A stretch of 64,000 bases of DNA from JAAFHZ01 sp964247085 (GCA_964247085.1 CAXTSX010000005.1:57945-121944); one strand, 5' to 3'; counted from the stretch's first letter, positions 16,218 to 25,300 are shown. A program made the numbers and translations. Notes: generated from the sequence alone by a model not told the origin.

Positions 16218-16577
16218 TTAATTGTAGTTGGCAATTACTTTGGTGACTTGGCCAGCAGCATCGATTTCCATAAACTCCCCAGACTTGGTGCCCTGTTGAT
16301 TGACGTAGTAAAGTACCACACTAGATATTCCCCACATCACATCTAGCAATTCAAACTTCAAATCAGGATAGGCTGCTAGCCCCTTTTGAAAATAAGCCCG
16401 TAGTGCTTCTTTGCCTCGAACTGTGCCATTGGGATCGTTTAAGATTTGGGCGGCGATCGGAGAAACTAACACCACATCTTCATGATAGTGAGAGAGGATG
16501 CGATCGAGATCATGGGAATTAAAAGCTTGTACCCATTCTTCTGCAAATGTTTGCGCTTGGTTTTTAGTCAGCATCAT
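16218..16577 (-). CDS. NTF2-like (SnoaL-type) family protein
   Basis: The 119-residue single-domain protein has the cone-shaped NTF2-like fold signature: an N-terminal helix with VQAFNSHDLDRILSHYHEDV, then GKEALRAYFQKGLAAYP, then strands including DVMWGISSVVLYYVNQQG. Members range from ketosteroid-isomerase-like enzymes to binding proteins, and the function here is open. It lies directly upstream of the EamA transporter (9-bp gap), suggesting a shared small-molecule substrate. Confidence 0.88.
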   Translation of the reverse strand: MMLTKNQAQTFAEEWVQAFNSHDLDRILSHYHEDVVLVSPIAAQILNDPNGTVRGKEALRAYFQKGLAAYPDLKFELLDVMWGISSVVLYYVNQQGTKSGEFMEIDAAGQVTKVIANYN

Positions 16578-16686
16578 TTATCCCCCAAGAATTTCGATAT
16601 GTTGATCGCAGCAAATTCAGCTCCAAACTATTTCCCTAGACCTATCAACCAAGTGTGAATAATAGGTCTAGAGGATTTAATCGACT

Positions 16687-18747
16687 TTAGGACTTGATTA
16701 ACAAACCACTATGACGGAGCAAAGCCTCGGCTTCCGGTTCCCGACCCCGGAAAGACTTGAAGACTTCCAGTGGCGGCTGACTACCGCCCAAGGCTAACAC
16801 AGTATCGCGGAAACGTCGTCCTGTTTTTTGGACAGCTTCTACATTATCTAAACCAGCATCTTCAAAAGCACCAAAAGCATCAGCGCTTAATACTTCTGCC
16901 CATTTGTAGCTATAGTAACCAGCGGCATAACCACCAGCAAAAATATGGCCAAAGGAACAAAGGAATTGATCTTCTGGAATCGGAGTTAACACCGTGGTTT
17001 TCTTGGCTAGCTCCAATCGTATATCATTAGCGACTTTTCCCTGACCGGGTTGATAACGATGGTGCAATTCGATATCTACCCAGCTAAAGTGAATCTGACG
17101 CAACATCCCACTACCACTCATAAAGTTCTTGGCAGCTACTAGCTTTTGGTAGTAGTGATCAGGGAGTGACTCCCCGGTTTGGTAATGTTTGCCCATGCTC
17201 AGCAAAGTCGGGCGATGGTAACACCAGTTCTCCATAAACTGACTGGGCAGTTCCACCGCGTCCCATTCCACATTGTTAATGCCGGAAGCCGAGGCAAAAT
17301 CCACGGTGGTGAGCATGTGCTGTAAACCATGACCAAATTCATGGAATAGAGTTTCGACTTCGGCAAAAGTCATCAAGCTGGGTTGGTCATCTACTGGTGG
17401 ACTCTGGTTACAAACCAGGTAAGCCACGGGTAGCCGTACTTGGTCAGCTAATTTCTCTCTGCCCACACAATCATTCATCCAAGCGCCACCGCGTTTTTCG
17501 GCAGGACGACTGTAGGGATCTAGAAAGAAATAAGCAATTGCTTTTCCCTGTTCATTCTTAACTTGGAAATAACGGACATCATTATTCCAGACAGCAGTTT
17601 GACCATCGGCTGATTCGATCGATATCCCAAACAATTGATTGGCCAGGTTAAACAAACCAGACAGTACCTGCTCTAACGGGAAATAAGGGCGCAGTTCTTC
17701 GGCGTTAAAATCATATTTCTGCTCCCGCAATCGTTCTGACCAGTAGGCTACATCCCAAGGTTGCAGGTCGGTTGTTTTCGCAAATTCGCGCAGATCGTCT
17801 AGTTCGCGGTGGGCAGCATCAAAACTAGCCTGCCGTAAAGATTCTAACAACTCTTCCACGGCAGCGACATTGGGAGCCATTTTACTGGCGAGGCTCATGG
17901 TGGCATAACTATCAAATCCCAGCAGTTGAGACATTTCTCGCCGGAGGGTCAAAATCCGCTCGATCGGGGCGGCATTATCCCACTCTCCCCCAGATGCCCG
18001 ACTAACCAAAGCTTTATAGACCTGTTCCCGTAAATGGCGCTGTTGACTATGCTGCATAAATGGCACATAGCTGGGATAGTCCAGGGTAATGCGCCAGGGA
18101 CCCGATTCTGGGGTGGCTTGCTCCTGGCCAGCGGCGCGGCTAGCTTGGGCGGCCTGGGCGAGGAGACTGGGAGGTAGACCAGCGATATCGGCAGGGTCAG
18201 TCAGATCCAAATTAAAGGCTTTGGTGGCATCTAGGACATTATTAGAAAACTGGGTGGTCAGCTCGGCTAGCTCTAATTGAATTTCATTAAACCGATCGGC
18301 TTTGGCTCCCTGTAAGCCCACCCCAGACAGTTCGGTCTCGCGGATGGCGGCAGTAATGATCCGCTGTTGAGCCATACTCATGTTTTTCCAGTCAGCGCTG
18401 GCTTCGATCTGTTTCAATCCTTGATAGATGGGTTGACTTTGGCCTAAGCGCATAAAAAATTTGATCACCTCCGGCTGGCTAGTTTCGTAGGCGGTGCGTA
18501 GCTCAGGGCTATTTTGGACTCCCATCAAATGACCGACAATGCTCCAAGCCCAATTCAACTTTTCACTGAGGCGATCGAGGGGCTCTACCAAACCAGCCCA
18601 AGTGGGGACAATATTTTTTTCGATCTCAGTGAGTTGGGTATCAACAGTGGCTAAAAGCTGTTCGATCGCTGGTACCACATGCTCAACCCGAATTTCATTA
18701 AAGGGTGGTAAGCCTTGGCCAATTAGTAAGGGATTGTTGGTAGTCAT
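16687..18747 (-). CDS. prlC: M3 family oligopeptidase (oligopeptidase A type)
   Basis: A complete 686-residue cytoplasmic zinc peptidase. The active site LFHEFGHGLQHML (HExxH near residue 470) and the downstream glutamate in NNVEWDAVELPSQF, about 25 residues later, give the M3 zinc ligands. NPLLIGQGLPPFNEIRVEHV is the typical PrlC/OpdA start. The C-terminal YYSYKWAEVLSADAF block, which helps bind substrate, is present. The enzyme degrades short peptides, for example cleaved signal peptides. Flanking genes are unrelated to proteolysis. Confidence 0.95.
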   Translation of the reverse strand: MTTNNPLLIGQGLPPFNEIRVEHVVPAIEQLLATVDTQLTEIEKNIVPTWAGLVEPLDRLSEKLNWAWSIVGHLMGVQNSPELRTAYETSQPEVIKFFMRLGQSQPIYQGLKQIEASADWKNMSMAQQRIITAAIRETELSGVGLQGAKADRFNEIQLELAELTTQFSNNVLDATKAFNLDLTDPADIAGLPPSLLAQAAQASRAAGQEQATPESGPWRITLDYPSYVPFMQHSQQRHLREQVYKALVSRASGGEWDNAAPIERILTLRREMSQLLGFDSYATMSLASKMAPNVAAVEELLESLRQASFDAAHRELDDLREFAKTTDLQPWDVAYWSERLREQKYDFNAEELRPYFPLEQVLSGLFNLANQLFGISIESADGQTAVWNNDVRYFQVKNEQGKAIAYFFLDPYSRPAEKRGGAWMNDCVGREKLADQVRLPVAYLVCNQSPPVDDQPSLMTFAEVETLFHEFGHGLQHMLTTVDFASASGINNVEWDAVELPSQFMENWCYHRPTLLSMGKHYQTGESLPDHYYQKLVAAKNFMSGSGMLRQIHFSWVDIELHHRYQPGQGKVANDIRLELAKKTTVLTPIPEDQFLCSFGHIFAGGYAAGYYSYKWAEVLSADAFGAFEDAGLDNVEAVQKTGRRFRDTVLALGGSQPPLEVFKSFRGREPEAEALLRHSGLLIKS

Positions 18748-18812
18748 AAGGATTGAGGAGAATTTTGGGATATTGATAATTGCGATTCTTTTAATTTAGC
18801 GTGTTAGCTGTG

Positions 18813-19439
18813 CTAGTGTTTTTTAGCTTTATCTTGCATGAAATGAATAATAGATGGAACAAAGGATAAGACCATTACCCCGATGGTGATTGGCATCAAA
18901 TAATTGTCCAAAGCATCAGCAGGTAACTTTTTACCTAAGAAATAGCCCAAGACATTTAAACCGACTGCCCACAAAAAACCACCAATTACGTTGCAAATAG
19001 CAAAGGTACGATAGCGCATCGCTGCCATCCCAGCTACCAGCGGGGCAAAGGTGCGGACAATGGCCAAAAATCTACAAACAATAATGGCCATTGCGCCTTT
19101 TTGGGCATAGAAATCTTCGGCTGCTGCTAAATATTTCTTTTTAAAAACAAAGGCATCTCGATCGAATAAACTTCTGCCGTAATGATGTCCTAAATAGTAT
19201 CCTAAAAAATTTCCCATTACTGCCGTGGCAAAGCAGCCAAAAGACATCACAAAAATATTGAAGGTGGGCGAGCCCGTCGTGGCATTAGGAATAGAACACA
19301 AGAAACCAGTCGTAAATAGTAGACTATCACCAGGCAAGAAAAAGCAAAACAGACCCGATTCTAAAAAAATCACCGCCCAAACTGCGATGTAGCCCCAATA
19401 GCCCAAGGAATCCAGAATTCCTCTCACATCAAAATGCAT
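18813..19439 (-). CDS. DedA family membrane protein
   Basis: The 208-residue protein matches DedA/VTT-domain proteins: WAVIFLESGLFCFFLPGDSL near the N-terminus, GNFLGYYLGHHYGRSLF, and the RFLAIVRTFAPLVAGMAAM segment with its conserved arginines. Five or so hydrophobic segments are visible. Bacterial DedA proteins include lipid carriers and scramblases needed for envelope and proton-motive-force homeostasis; which lipid this one handles cannot be read. It lies 65 bp from the M3 peptidase gene and 81 bp from the chromate transporter gene, on the same strand. Confidence 0.93.
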   Translation of the reverse strand: MHFDVRGILDSLGYWGYIAVWAVIFLESGLFCFFLPGDSLLFTTGFLCSIPNATTGSPTFNIFVMSFGCFATAVMGNFLGYYLGHHYGRSLFDRDAFVFKKKYLAAAEDFYAQKGAMAIIVCRFLAIVRTFAPLVAGMAAMRYRTFAICNVIGGFLWAVGLNVLGYFLGKKLPADALDNYLMPITIGVMVLSFVPSIIHFMQDKAKKH

Positions 19440-19520
19440 ACATACTCCTCACAAAAATTTGCTAACCACTGACTAGGGCTGACTACACCATTTTAATGGC
19501 TGATTACCGTTCCTTGATAA

Positions 19521-20621
19521 TTAAATTTGCAGCAGAGCGCCTAAAATTCCGCCAATTGCCACCAGCCATAAAGAATTAATCCGCCATTTGAGCAAAATTC
19601 CTAAACTAGCGATCGCCATCAATCCAGTCACCCAAACATGAACACTGCTGGTCGCCAGTTGCCAGCTAACGATCGCCATCAAACCCCAAGCAGCCGGATT
19701 AATCCCATCTAAAAAACCTCTAGCCCAGGTTGATTGGCGCATTTTGTTAATCCAGGGATGCAGGATGGCTACCAGCAAAAATCCTGGCAAGAAAATTCCC
19801 ACCGTGGCGGCGATCGCCCCACCATGACCTGCTAGTAAGTAACCCACAAAAGTAGCGGTAGTAAATAATGGCCCGGGGGTAATTTGCCCCACGGCCACCG
19901 CGTCTAGCAGCTGTTGACTGGTGATCAGGTGTTGTCGATCGACTAGTTCCCGCTGCAAAAAAGCAATCAATACATAGCCACCCCCGTACATTACTAATCC
20001 AATCTTGAGAAACAGGCCAAAAATTGATAATTCCGAATTAGGTAATAATCCCAGCGGTAAACTAGCCACTGTTAAATTGATATTTTTGTGCTGCTGCCAG
20101 TTTCGCCACAACATCACGGCAACTCCCATTAGCACCAACCACAGCACTTCATTGACTCCTACCGAGCAAGCTACCAGGGTGAGGATCGCGATCACGCCAG
20201 TGAGCCAATCTTGGATGGCCGATCGACCGAGTTTCCACAGAGCTTGACTAATTAATCCCAGTAAGACCGGCTTAATCCCGGCCAAAATGTGACCGACGTT
20301 GGGTAGGGTTTGGTATTGGGTATAGGCGATCGCTAGCACCCAGACAATGGTCATGGCCGGTAAAATAAAACTCAGTCCGGCGACGATGAGACCTTTCCAC
20401 CCAGCGCGTTCTTGGCCAATATGCATCACTAATTCGGTGGAGTTGGGACCAGGAATCAGGTTGGTCAGGCTGTACAGGTCGAGCAGGTGTTCGCGGGTGA
20501 GCCACTGTCGCTGGTCTACAACTTCTGCTTCGATCATGGCAATGTGGGCAGCGGGGCCACCGAAGGCAGTGAGGCCGAGTCTTAAGAAAACGCTAGCTAG
20601 TTCTCGGAGTCTGCTACTCAC
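19521..20621 (-). CDS. chrA: Chromate transporter family protein ChrA (two-domain)
   Basis: The 366 residues contain two homologous CHR domains, each about 170 residues. The first has RLGLTAFGGPAAHIAMIEAE and NLIPGPNSTELVMHIG. The second has KIGLVMYGGGYVLIAFLQRE and GQITPGPLFTTATFVGYL. The FGG/YGGG and PGP motifs are diagnostic. ChrA expels chromate from the cytoplasm, probably by proton exchange; in many bacteria the natural substrate may be another oxyanion. Ten or more membrane segments are visible. No chromate regulator gene is adjacent. Confidence 0.94.
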   Translation of the reverse strand: MSSRLRELASVFLRLGLTAFGGPAAHIAMIEAEVVDQRQWLTREHLLDLYSLTNLIPGPNSTELVMHIGQERAGWKGLIVAGLSFILPAMTIVWVLAIAYTQYQTLPNVGHILAGIKPVLLGLISQALWKLGRSAIQDWLTGVIAILTLVACSVGVNEVLWLVLMGVAVMLWRNWQQHKNINLTVASLPLGLLPNSELSIFGLFLKIGLVMYGGGYVLIAFLQRELVDRQHLITSQQLLDAVAVGQITPGPLFTTATFVGYLLAGHGGAIAATVGIFLPGFLLVAILHPWINKMRQSTWARGFLDGINPAAWGLMAIVSWQLATSSVHVWVTGLMAIASLGILLKWRINSLWLVAIGGILGALLQI

Positions 20622-20716
20622 AATGATTCTCTCAGTAGTGTAAGGCTAGAGATTAGCTTTTCAGGTAAATAGCACTCTGAGCAAGCCAGAATATTAGGTT
20701 TAACAATCTGTAATAA

Positions 20717-21304
20717 TTACCAGATCTCACTCAGGCTCAGAATGAAACCTGGCATGACTTCACTACAGTCGATGGAGGTAGGAAACTCATAGTTCTCTGG
20801 CTCTTGTTCTGGTCGATAGATTTCTACCTGCTGATTTTTTGGGTCAATTAGTAAGCCCAGCCGCACCCCATTCGATCGATACTCCTCCATCTTTTCTCTC
20901 AGCTTTGGCATTCTATCTGTATCAGATCGCAGCTCAATTACAAAATCGGGGATTACTTGCGGAAACTTAACACCATCAGGAATATCGATCAGCTTAGACT
21001 TTTCGATCCAGGTGACATCGGGTGATCGAATAGCTCCATTGGGCAGAGTGAATCCACCAGATGAATCAAAAGCTCGACCAAGCTTTGTCTGGCGATTCCA
21101 GAGATTAACATCAGTGGTTAGGTCTGAATTTTTCTCCGAACTTTCCCAACCTGCTGGTGCCATAACAATTAATTCTCCGGTAGCTGTCAATTCAAGTGAT
21201 TGATCTGGATTGTCTTGACAGAGCTTCTCAAACTCTTCATGGGTGACGCGGAGAGTAATGCGATGAACATCTAACAATAATGGTTTGGTATCTATAGATT
21301 GCAT
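20717..21304 (-). CDS. Uma2 family (DUF820) endonuclease-like protein
   Basis: Start chosen at ATG 21304 because AAGGAG lies at 21319-21314 with good spacing; an in-frame ATG at 21325 lies before that site. The 195 residues show the Uma2 PD-(D/E)XK core: ELTATGELIVMAPAGWESS, IRSPDVTWIEKSKL, PDFVIELRS (E-L-R), and RLGLLIDPKNQQVEIYRP. The role of this family is unknown. It is not close in sequence to the Uma2 gene at 9698, so it is not a recent copy. Confidence 0.9.
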   Translation of the reverse strand: MQSIDTKPLLLDVHRITLRVTHEEFEKLCQDNPDQSLELTATGELIVMAPAGWESSEKNSDLTTDVNLWNRQTKLGRAFDSSGGFTLPNGAIRSPDVTWIEKSKLIDIPDGVKFPQVIPDFVIELRSDTDRMPKLREKMEEYRSNGVRLGLLIDPKNQQVEIYRPEQEPENYEFPTSIDCSEVMPGFILSLSEIW

Positions 21305-21374
21305 GTGGTAAAAATCTCCTTGCATGTCAGGATATTAGTTTTTCATTTGCTATATGCGAAAATGGCGTTGTTGA

Positions 21375-22055
21375 TTAGCTCTCACTATAGGTGTATTGAA
21401 TACGCTGTAACTCTAAATCGGCAAAACAGTCTACCGCCCAGTCAGCTTGGCGTTGCATCATATGGAACGGGTAAGTGTGGGCAATTCCGACTACTGGGAT
21501 CCGGGCGGCTTGGGCAGCTTTAATTCCTGGAAAAGTATCTTCGATCGCCAAGCATTCACTAGGTTGAACTTTCAACTGAGTAGCGGCTAGTAAATAGCAA
21601 TCCGGGGCGGGTTTGCTGGTGGGGACATCTTCACAGGCTACAATCACCTCAAATCGATCGATCAATCCACTTTCTTGCAAAACAGCTTCTACTTCCACCC
21701 GCAGCGCCCCAGTAACAATGCCCAGCCTCATCCCCGCTGACTGTAGTTCATCTAAAAAATCCGTGAGGTCTGGGTAAATAGGCAACTTATCCAGAGTGAC
21801 TAAATACTGCTGGTAAGCTTGGGCTTTGCTGACTAAGATTTTTTGTAGTGTCAGATCATTGATCGATCGACCTTGCTCAGCAAATAAGTCTAACAGGCAT
21901 GATCGATCGCTTTTGCCGAGGCAGATTTTTCGATAGGACTTCGCCGCTGGTCGCAAATTTTCGGACAGCAACAGCTCGTCGATCAGTTGACGATGGATGG
22001 GTTCATCATTAATAATCGTGCCGTTAAAGTTGAATAAAACTGCTTGGAGAGCCAT
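21375..22055 (-). CDS. HAD-superfamily protein with substituted nucleophile
   Basis: The 226-residue protein has the subfamily I layout of beta-phosphoglucomutase-like HADs: a helical cap (about 15-80), motif II in GMRLGIVTGALRVEVE, a conserved lysine in DVPTSKPAPDCYLLAA, and motif IV EDTFPGIKAA. Motif I, normally D-x-D-G-T with the nucleophilic and acid/base aspartates, reads FNFNGTIINDEP: both aspartates are asparagines. I recall the same FNFNG in cyanobacterial homologues, so it is probably a family trait and not a lesion. ATG 22055 is used as start; a TTG two codons upstream is possible. It would not act as an ordinary phosphatase without an unusual mechanism. Confidence 0.85.
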   Translation of the reverse strand: MALQAVLFNFNGTIINDEPIHRQLIDELLLSENLRPAAKSYRKICLGKSDRSCLLDLFAEQGRSINDLTLQKILVSKAQAYQQYLVTLDKLPIYPDLTDFLDELQSAGMRLGIVTGALRVEVEAVLQESGLIDRFEVIVACEDVPTSKPAPDCYLLAATQLKVQPSECLAIEDTFPGIKAAQAARIPVVGIAHTYPFHMMQRQADWAVDCFADLELQRIQYTYSES

Positions 22056-22179
22056 ACGCAAAGATGAATGGAGTCATTTATCCTACAGTCTATCAGGACA
22101 TTTTTGGGTACTTACTTGATTTATTGTAAAGACTTTGTTACATTGATGTTAGTAAAGCTAACGAAGTATCTTAATAATT

Positions 22180-22389
22180 ATGAGTACTAAAACATTTGTC
22201 GATAGTGACGGTAGAGAAAATATCTTCGCTTTGGAACCAAAAATGTATACGACCGAAGGACCTCAGGCGGGCTGGACAGAGTACGCTGAGAAAATGAATG
22301 GTCGATTAGCCATGATTGGGTTTGTTTCTTTACTCGCTATGGAATTAGTTTCAGGTCATGGCATTGTTGGCTTCATTACCAGCCTTTAG
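22180..22389 (+). CDS. High-light-inducible protein (Hli/Scp, one-helix chlorophyll-binding)
   Basis: A 69-residue protein with one membrane helix carrying the LHC motif: EKMNGRLAMIGFVSLLAMEL has the E-x-x-N-G-R-x-A-M-x-G signature that ligates chlorophyll. Hlips bind chlorophyll and carotenoid, quench excitation and protect photosystem II assembly or chlorophyll synthesis under light stress. A rho-independent terminator follows. The 118-bp upstream gap must hold a stress promoter, but no clear element stands out beyond a short TTAG/CTAA repeat. Confidence 0.96.
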   Translation: MSTKTFVDSDGRENIFALEPKMYTTEGPQAGWTEYAEKMNGRLAMIGFVSLLAMELVSGHGIVGFITSL

Positions 22390-22423
22390 ATTTTCGACAT
22401 AATTTATCTCCAACAAGTTGAGT

Positions 22424-22454
22424 CAGAGTAGCTTTAGCAGTTGCTCTGTTTTTT
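22424..22454 (+). terminator. Rho-independent terminator after the hli gene
   Basis: CAGAGTAGC (22424-22432) pairs with GTTGCTCTG (22440-22448), with two G-T wobbles, around a 7-nt loop. Six T follow (22449-22454). It ends 5 bp before the end of the convergent coiled-coil gene. Confidence 0.8.
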
Positions 22455-22459
22455 ATTAG

Positions 22460-23623
22460 CTATTCTCGCACGTAGCGCTTGCCACTAGCAGCAACTTCGA
22501 CACGAGCTTTAAAGGGTACCAGCTGTAAATATTCCTCAAACTTCAGGGCAAATTGACGAGCCTTGCGCGGATTTCCGGCCAGCATTTGAGTAAGCTCGGC
22601 TTCGGTAACAGAGCCATATTTTTGCAGTTGTACAAAGACCGATCGCACCATCTCATCCTCAAAACGCTCTTCCCAATTTTCGTCGCTGGTTGGTGCGACA
22701 GTGGCTGGTGTTGGTTCAGGGATTGGCTGGCGATCGATCAACTCATTAATTGGATTAGTTACAGTAGTTTGAATAGTTAATGCTTGAATATCGGTAATTT
22801 TTTGGTGGAGCTGCTCTACTTCTAATTCCAGTGATTGTTTGTATGTAGCAAGTTGAGATATATCCGCTTCCAGCTGGCGAGACTCCGAAATGCTCTTCAT
22901 CTTTTGGGATTCTAACTGGTCGATAACAGCACTTAATTCCTGTTTTTCTAACTCTAATTGTTGCTGAAAATTGCTAGATTGTGCCTGTAAATTAGTTTGC
23001 TGGTCTAGTAACTGCTGTCGATCGATAGTAATTTGGGTAATACTAGCTGCTAAATTTTGCTCCTCGCTTTTTAATCGATCGATCGCCGTCTTTAATTCTT
23101 GTTGCTCTGACTCTAACTGCTGATTAGAATCACTCAATTCCGAGGTGGATCCTCTTTTTTCGCCCAGTAGCTGCTGATGATTAATGGCAATTTTGGCAAT
23201 ACTGTCTTTTAGGTTAGTGCGTTCTGTTTGCAAAGATGCTAATTGATCTTGTAATTGCTGTGCTTCAGTAATCATTCTCTGCCGCGCAGTTTCCAAAGCA
23301 TTGAGGTGTTGCGTAGCCGCTTGCTGACGTTGATGATAAGCATTTAGCTCAGTGGCTATCTGGGTTTGTTCGGCGGTGGTCGTCAGAATGTTGTGCTGTA
23401 GAGCGTGGGATTTATTTTGGAGCCGAGAAATTTGCGATCGCAGAGCAGCGGAATTTTTCTGAAACCGGCTGCGTTTACCCCTGGTAACAATTGCCGTGCC
23501 AACGGCGGCAGCGATCGCCGCTTGGAAACCGGAAAGCAGCGGCTGCCCGGAATGAAAGACTAGCCCTAGACATAATCCCAACCCGAAGGTGATAGATATA
23601 TTGAGCAGCCAATCTTTTAGCAT
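22460..23623 (-). CDS. Membrane-anchored coiled-coil protein
   Basis: Not assigned to a named family. The 387 residues start with two hydrophobic segments (about 8-24 and 30-47). A long heptad-repeating coiled coil, rich in Gln, Leu and Glu, covers about 55-285 (for example QELSAVIDQLESQKMKS). A proline-rich linker follows. The last ~70 residues form a compact domain (VRSVFVQLQKYGSVTEAELT, then RKARQFALKFEEYL) that looks like a winged helix, possibly for DNA or protein binding. It may tether something to the membrane. It is transcribed away from the riboswitch-cobW unit. Confidence 0.8.
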   Translation of the reverse strand: MLKDWLLNISITFGLGLCLGLVFHSGQPLLSGFQAAIAAAVGTAIVTRGKRSRFQKNSAALRSQISRLQNKSHALQHNILTTTAEQTQIATELNAYHQRQQAATQHLNALETARQRMITEAQQLQDQLASLQTERTNLKDSIAKIAINHQQLLGEKRGSTSELSDSNQQLESEQQELKTAIDRLKSEEQNLAASITQITIDRQQLLDQQTNLQAQSSNFQQQLELEKQELSAVIDQLESQKMKSISESRQLEADISQLATYKQSLELEVEQLHQKITDIQALTIQTTVTNPINELIDRQPIPEPTPATVAPTSDENWEERFEDEMVRSVFVQLQKYGSVTEAELTQMLAGNPRKARQFALKFEEYLQLVPFKARVEVAASGKRYVRE

Positions 23624-23787
23624 ACTTGTCTGCCATCATCACAATGTTCCATCTTAATTTAGACCATTTTGGCCATCACACCATATCCAAAATCGTGTCA
23701 TCTAAACCACCAAAAGTGCGATCGTGCTGTGGTTAGTGCATGGTACGGCAGATAATTCCCGCCCTCCCATAGGCTACACTGAAGATC

Positions 23788-23906
23788 CTGATCGGTTCTG
23801 GTGGTGAACAGCTGCTAGAGGTAACGAGGAAAGATTGGTGAAAGACCAGCGCTGTCCCGCAACTGTGATTTGATAATTTATCAATGAGCCAGAATGCCCG
23901 CCGATG
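23788..23906 (+). promoter_or_regulatory. Cobalamin (B12) riboswitch
   Basis: The core landmarks of the class are present in order: GGTTCTGGTGGTGAACAG (about 23794-23811), TTGGTGAAAGACCAGCG with the paired GGT and ACC around GAAA (23835-23851), CTGTCCCGCAACTGTGA (about 23852-23868), and the B12-box region GAGCCAGAATGCCCGCC (23885-23901). It ends 26 nt before the cobW ATG, whose GAGG ribosome-binding site is at 23921-23924, so control at translation start is plausible. An ATG inside the B12 box (23884) is in frame with cobW but belongs to the aptamer. Confidence 0.88.
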
Positions 23907-23931
23907 TTCCAAAATAGTGCGAGGTACACCG

Positions 23932-24987
23932 ATGGCTAGTAAGATTCCCGTGACCATCATTACGGGCTTTTTGGGTAGTGGTAAAACCACCCTGATTCGA
24001 CATTTATTGATGAATAACCAAGGCAAACGGATTGCCGTTCTGGTAAATGAATTTGGTGAACTGGGTATTGATGGCGAACTACTCCGCAGCTGTGGCCTAT
24101 GCCCCGCAGACGAAGTGCCCGAGCAAATTATTGAATTAACCAATGGTTGCTTGTGTTGTACGGTGCAAGAAGAATTTTTCCCAGCCATGAAACAACTCAT
24201 TGAGCGTCGCCAAGACATCGATTGTATTGTGATTGAAACCTCTGGCTTGGCGCTGCCCAAGCCTTTGGTAACCGCCTTTCGCTGGCCAGAAATCAAAAAT
24301 GCTGCGACCGTCGATGCCGTAATTGCGGTAGTGGATGCGGAAGCTGTTCTGCATGGACGGTTTGCCAGTGATGTAGCGCTCGTCGATGCTGCGCGGCAGG
24401 CTGATGATAATTTAGACCACGAAACACCGTTGCAAGAATTATTTGAAGACCAATTAGCCTGTGCTGATTTGGTAATTGTCAACAAAACCGATTTGATTGC
24501 CGCTGATGATTATACAGCTGTACTAGATATTATTAATCAACATACTAATCCAGCTGTGAAGATTATTAATAGCGATCGAGGGCAAGTTGCTCCTGAGAAA
24601 ATCTTGGGTTGGGAAGCGGCGGTCGAAGATGATTTGGTTAATCGTCCTAGTCATCACGATGGGGAAGAAGAGCATGAACATGATGATGGGATTACGGCCA
24701 CTCATATTACCTTGGCACAAGAATTTGATCCGATCGCCCTTCGTCATCTCCTCGAAAAACTGGTACAAGAACAAGAAATCTATCGGGTCAAAGGATTCTT
24801 GGCGGTGCCCCATAAACCAATGCGGATGGTGGTGCAGGGCGTAGGTCAGCGGTTTGAGCAGTTCTTTGATAGACCCTGGCGATCAGATGAACCGCGTTTG
24901 ACCCAGCTAGTTTTTATTGGTCAACAGCTCGATGCGGTGGCAATTCGATCTAGACTAGAAGCGATAATTACTCCGGCAAAAGTATAG
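23932..24987 (+). CDS. cobW: CobW/COG0523 family metallochaperone GTPase
   Basis: I start the gene at ATG 23932 (GAGG 7 nt upstream, outside the riboswitch aptamer). The 351 residues begin with the G3E GTPase P-loop GFLGSGKTT (12-20). NGCLCC (71-76) is the metal-binding CxCC motif, with another CGLC at 54-57. LVIVNKTDL is the guanine-specificity motif. A His/Glu-rich loop near residues 240-255 (HHDGEEEHEHDDG) and the CobW C-terminal domain follow. The riboswitch ties it to B12 supply, arguing for the cobalt/cobaltochelatase role of CobW over a zinc role. A 44-codon gene follows after 2 nt. Confidence 0.94.
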   Translation: MASKIPVTIITGFLGSGKTTLIRHLLMNNQGKRIAVLVNEFGELGIDGELLRSCGLCPADEVPEQIIELTNGCLCCTVQEEFFPAMKQLIERRQDIDCIVIETSGLALPKPLVTAFRWPEIKNAATVDAVIAVVDAEAVLHGRFASDVALVDAARQADDNLDHETPLQELFEDQLACADLVIVNKTDLIAADDYTAVLDIINQHTNPAVKIINSDRGQVAPEKILGWEAAVEDDLVNRPSHHDGEEEHEHDDGITATHITLAQEFDPIALRHLLEKLVQEQEIYRVKGFLAVPHKPMRMVVQGVGQRFEQFFDRPWRSDEPRLTQLVFIGQQLDAVAIRSRLEAIITPAKV

Positions 24988-24989
24988 AC

Positions 24990-25124
24990 ATGGAGAGCAC
25001 TGTTGGACCGATTTTGGGCACGGCGGCTTTTGGCTTGCTAATCTTGGTGACTGGGGGTGTAATATACCTCACCCTGTCCGGCTGGCGCGATCGCCGTCGC
25101 CAAGAAATAGATCGACGACGCTGA
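24990..25124 (+). CDS. Small single-helix membrane protein (44 aa) downstream of cobW
   Basis: ATG at 24990 lies 2 nt after the cobW stop codon. The frame encodes 44 residues: MESTVGPILG, a hydrophobic helix (about 8-30) and a strongly basic tail WRDRRRQEIDRRR. The positive-inside rule places the tail in the cytoplasm. I do not recognise the family. Composition and tight spacing to cobW support a real gene under the same B12 riboswitch. It could be a small subunit of a membrane complex; its role is unknown. Confidence 0.65.
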   Translation: MESTVGPILGTAAFGLLILVTGGVIYLTLSGWRDRRRQEIDRRR

Positions 25125-25242
25125 AGATATTCTGGGTCAATATTTCAGTAGATCTCACTAAGACATTAACCAATTTAAGAGTTAATCTAGGTAATAAGGT
25201 CTGCTCCAAATTGCTGTGCCTAAATTCTCAGACGATCAATCG

Positions 25243-25269
25243 TGGCTGGGTGCTCTATCATCCCAGCCA
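25243..25269. other. Perfect hairpin between convergent genes
   Basis: TGGCTGGG (25243-25250) and CCCAGCCA (25262-25269) pair perfectly around an 11-nt loop, between the small gene and the end of prmC. No T-run follows on either strand, so it may stabilise 3' ends or act in termination with help. Confidence 0.45.
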
Positions 25270-25300
25270 TCCAACTTTCCTGAGCATCACCCTCAAAAAA

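Noticed and set aside
23884..23931. N-terminal extension of CobW from ATG 23884
   Set aside because: This stretch is the B12 box and tail of the riboswitch; CobW homology begins at ATG 23932.
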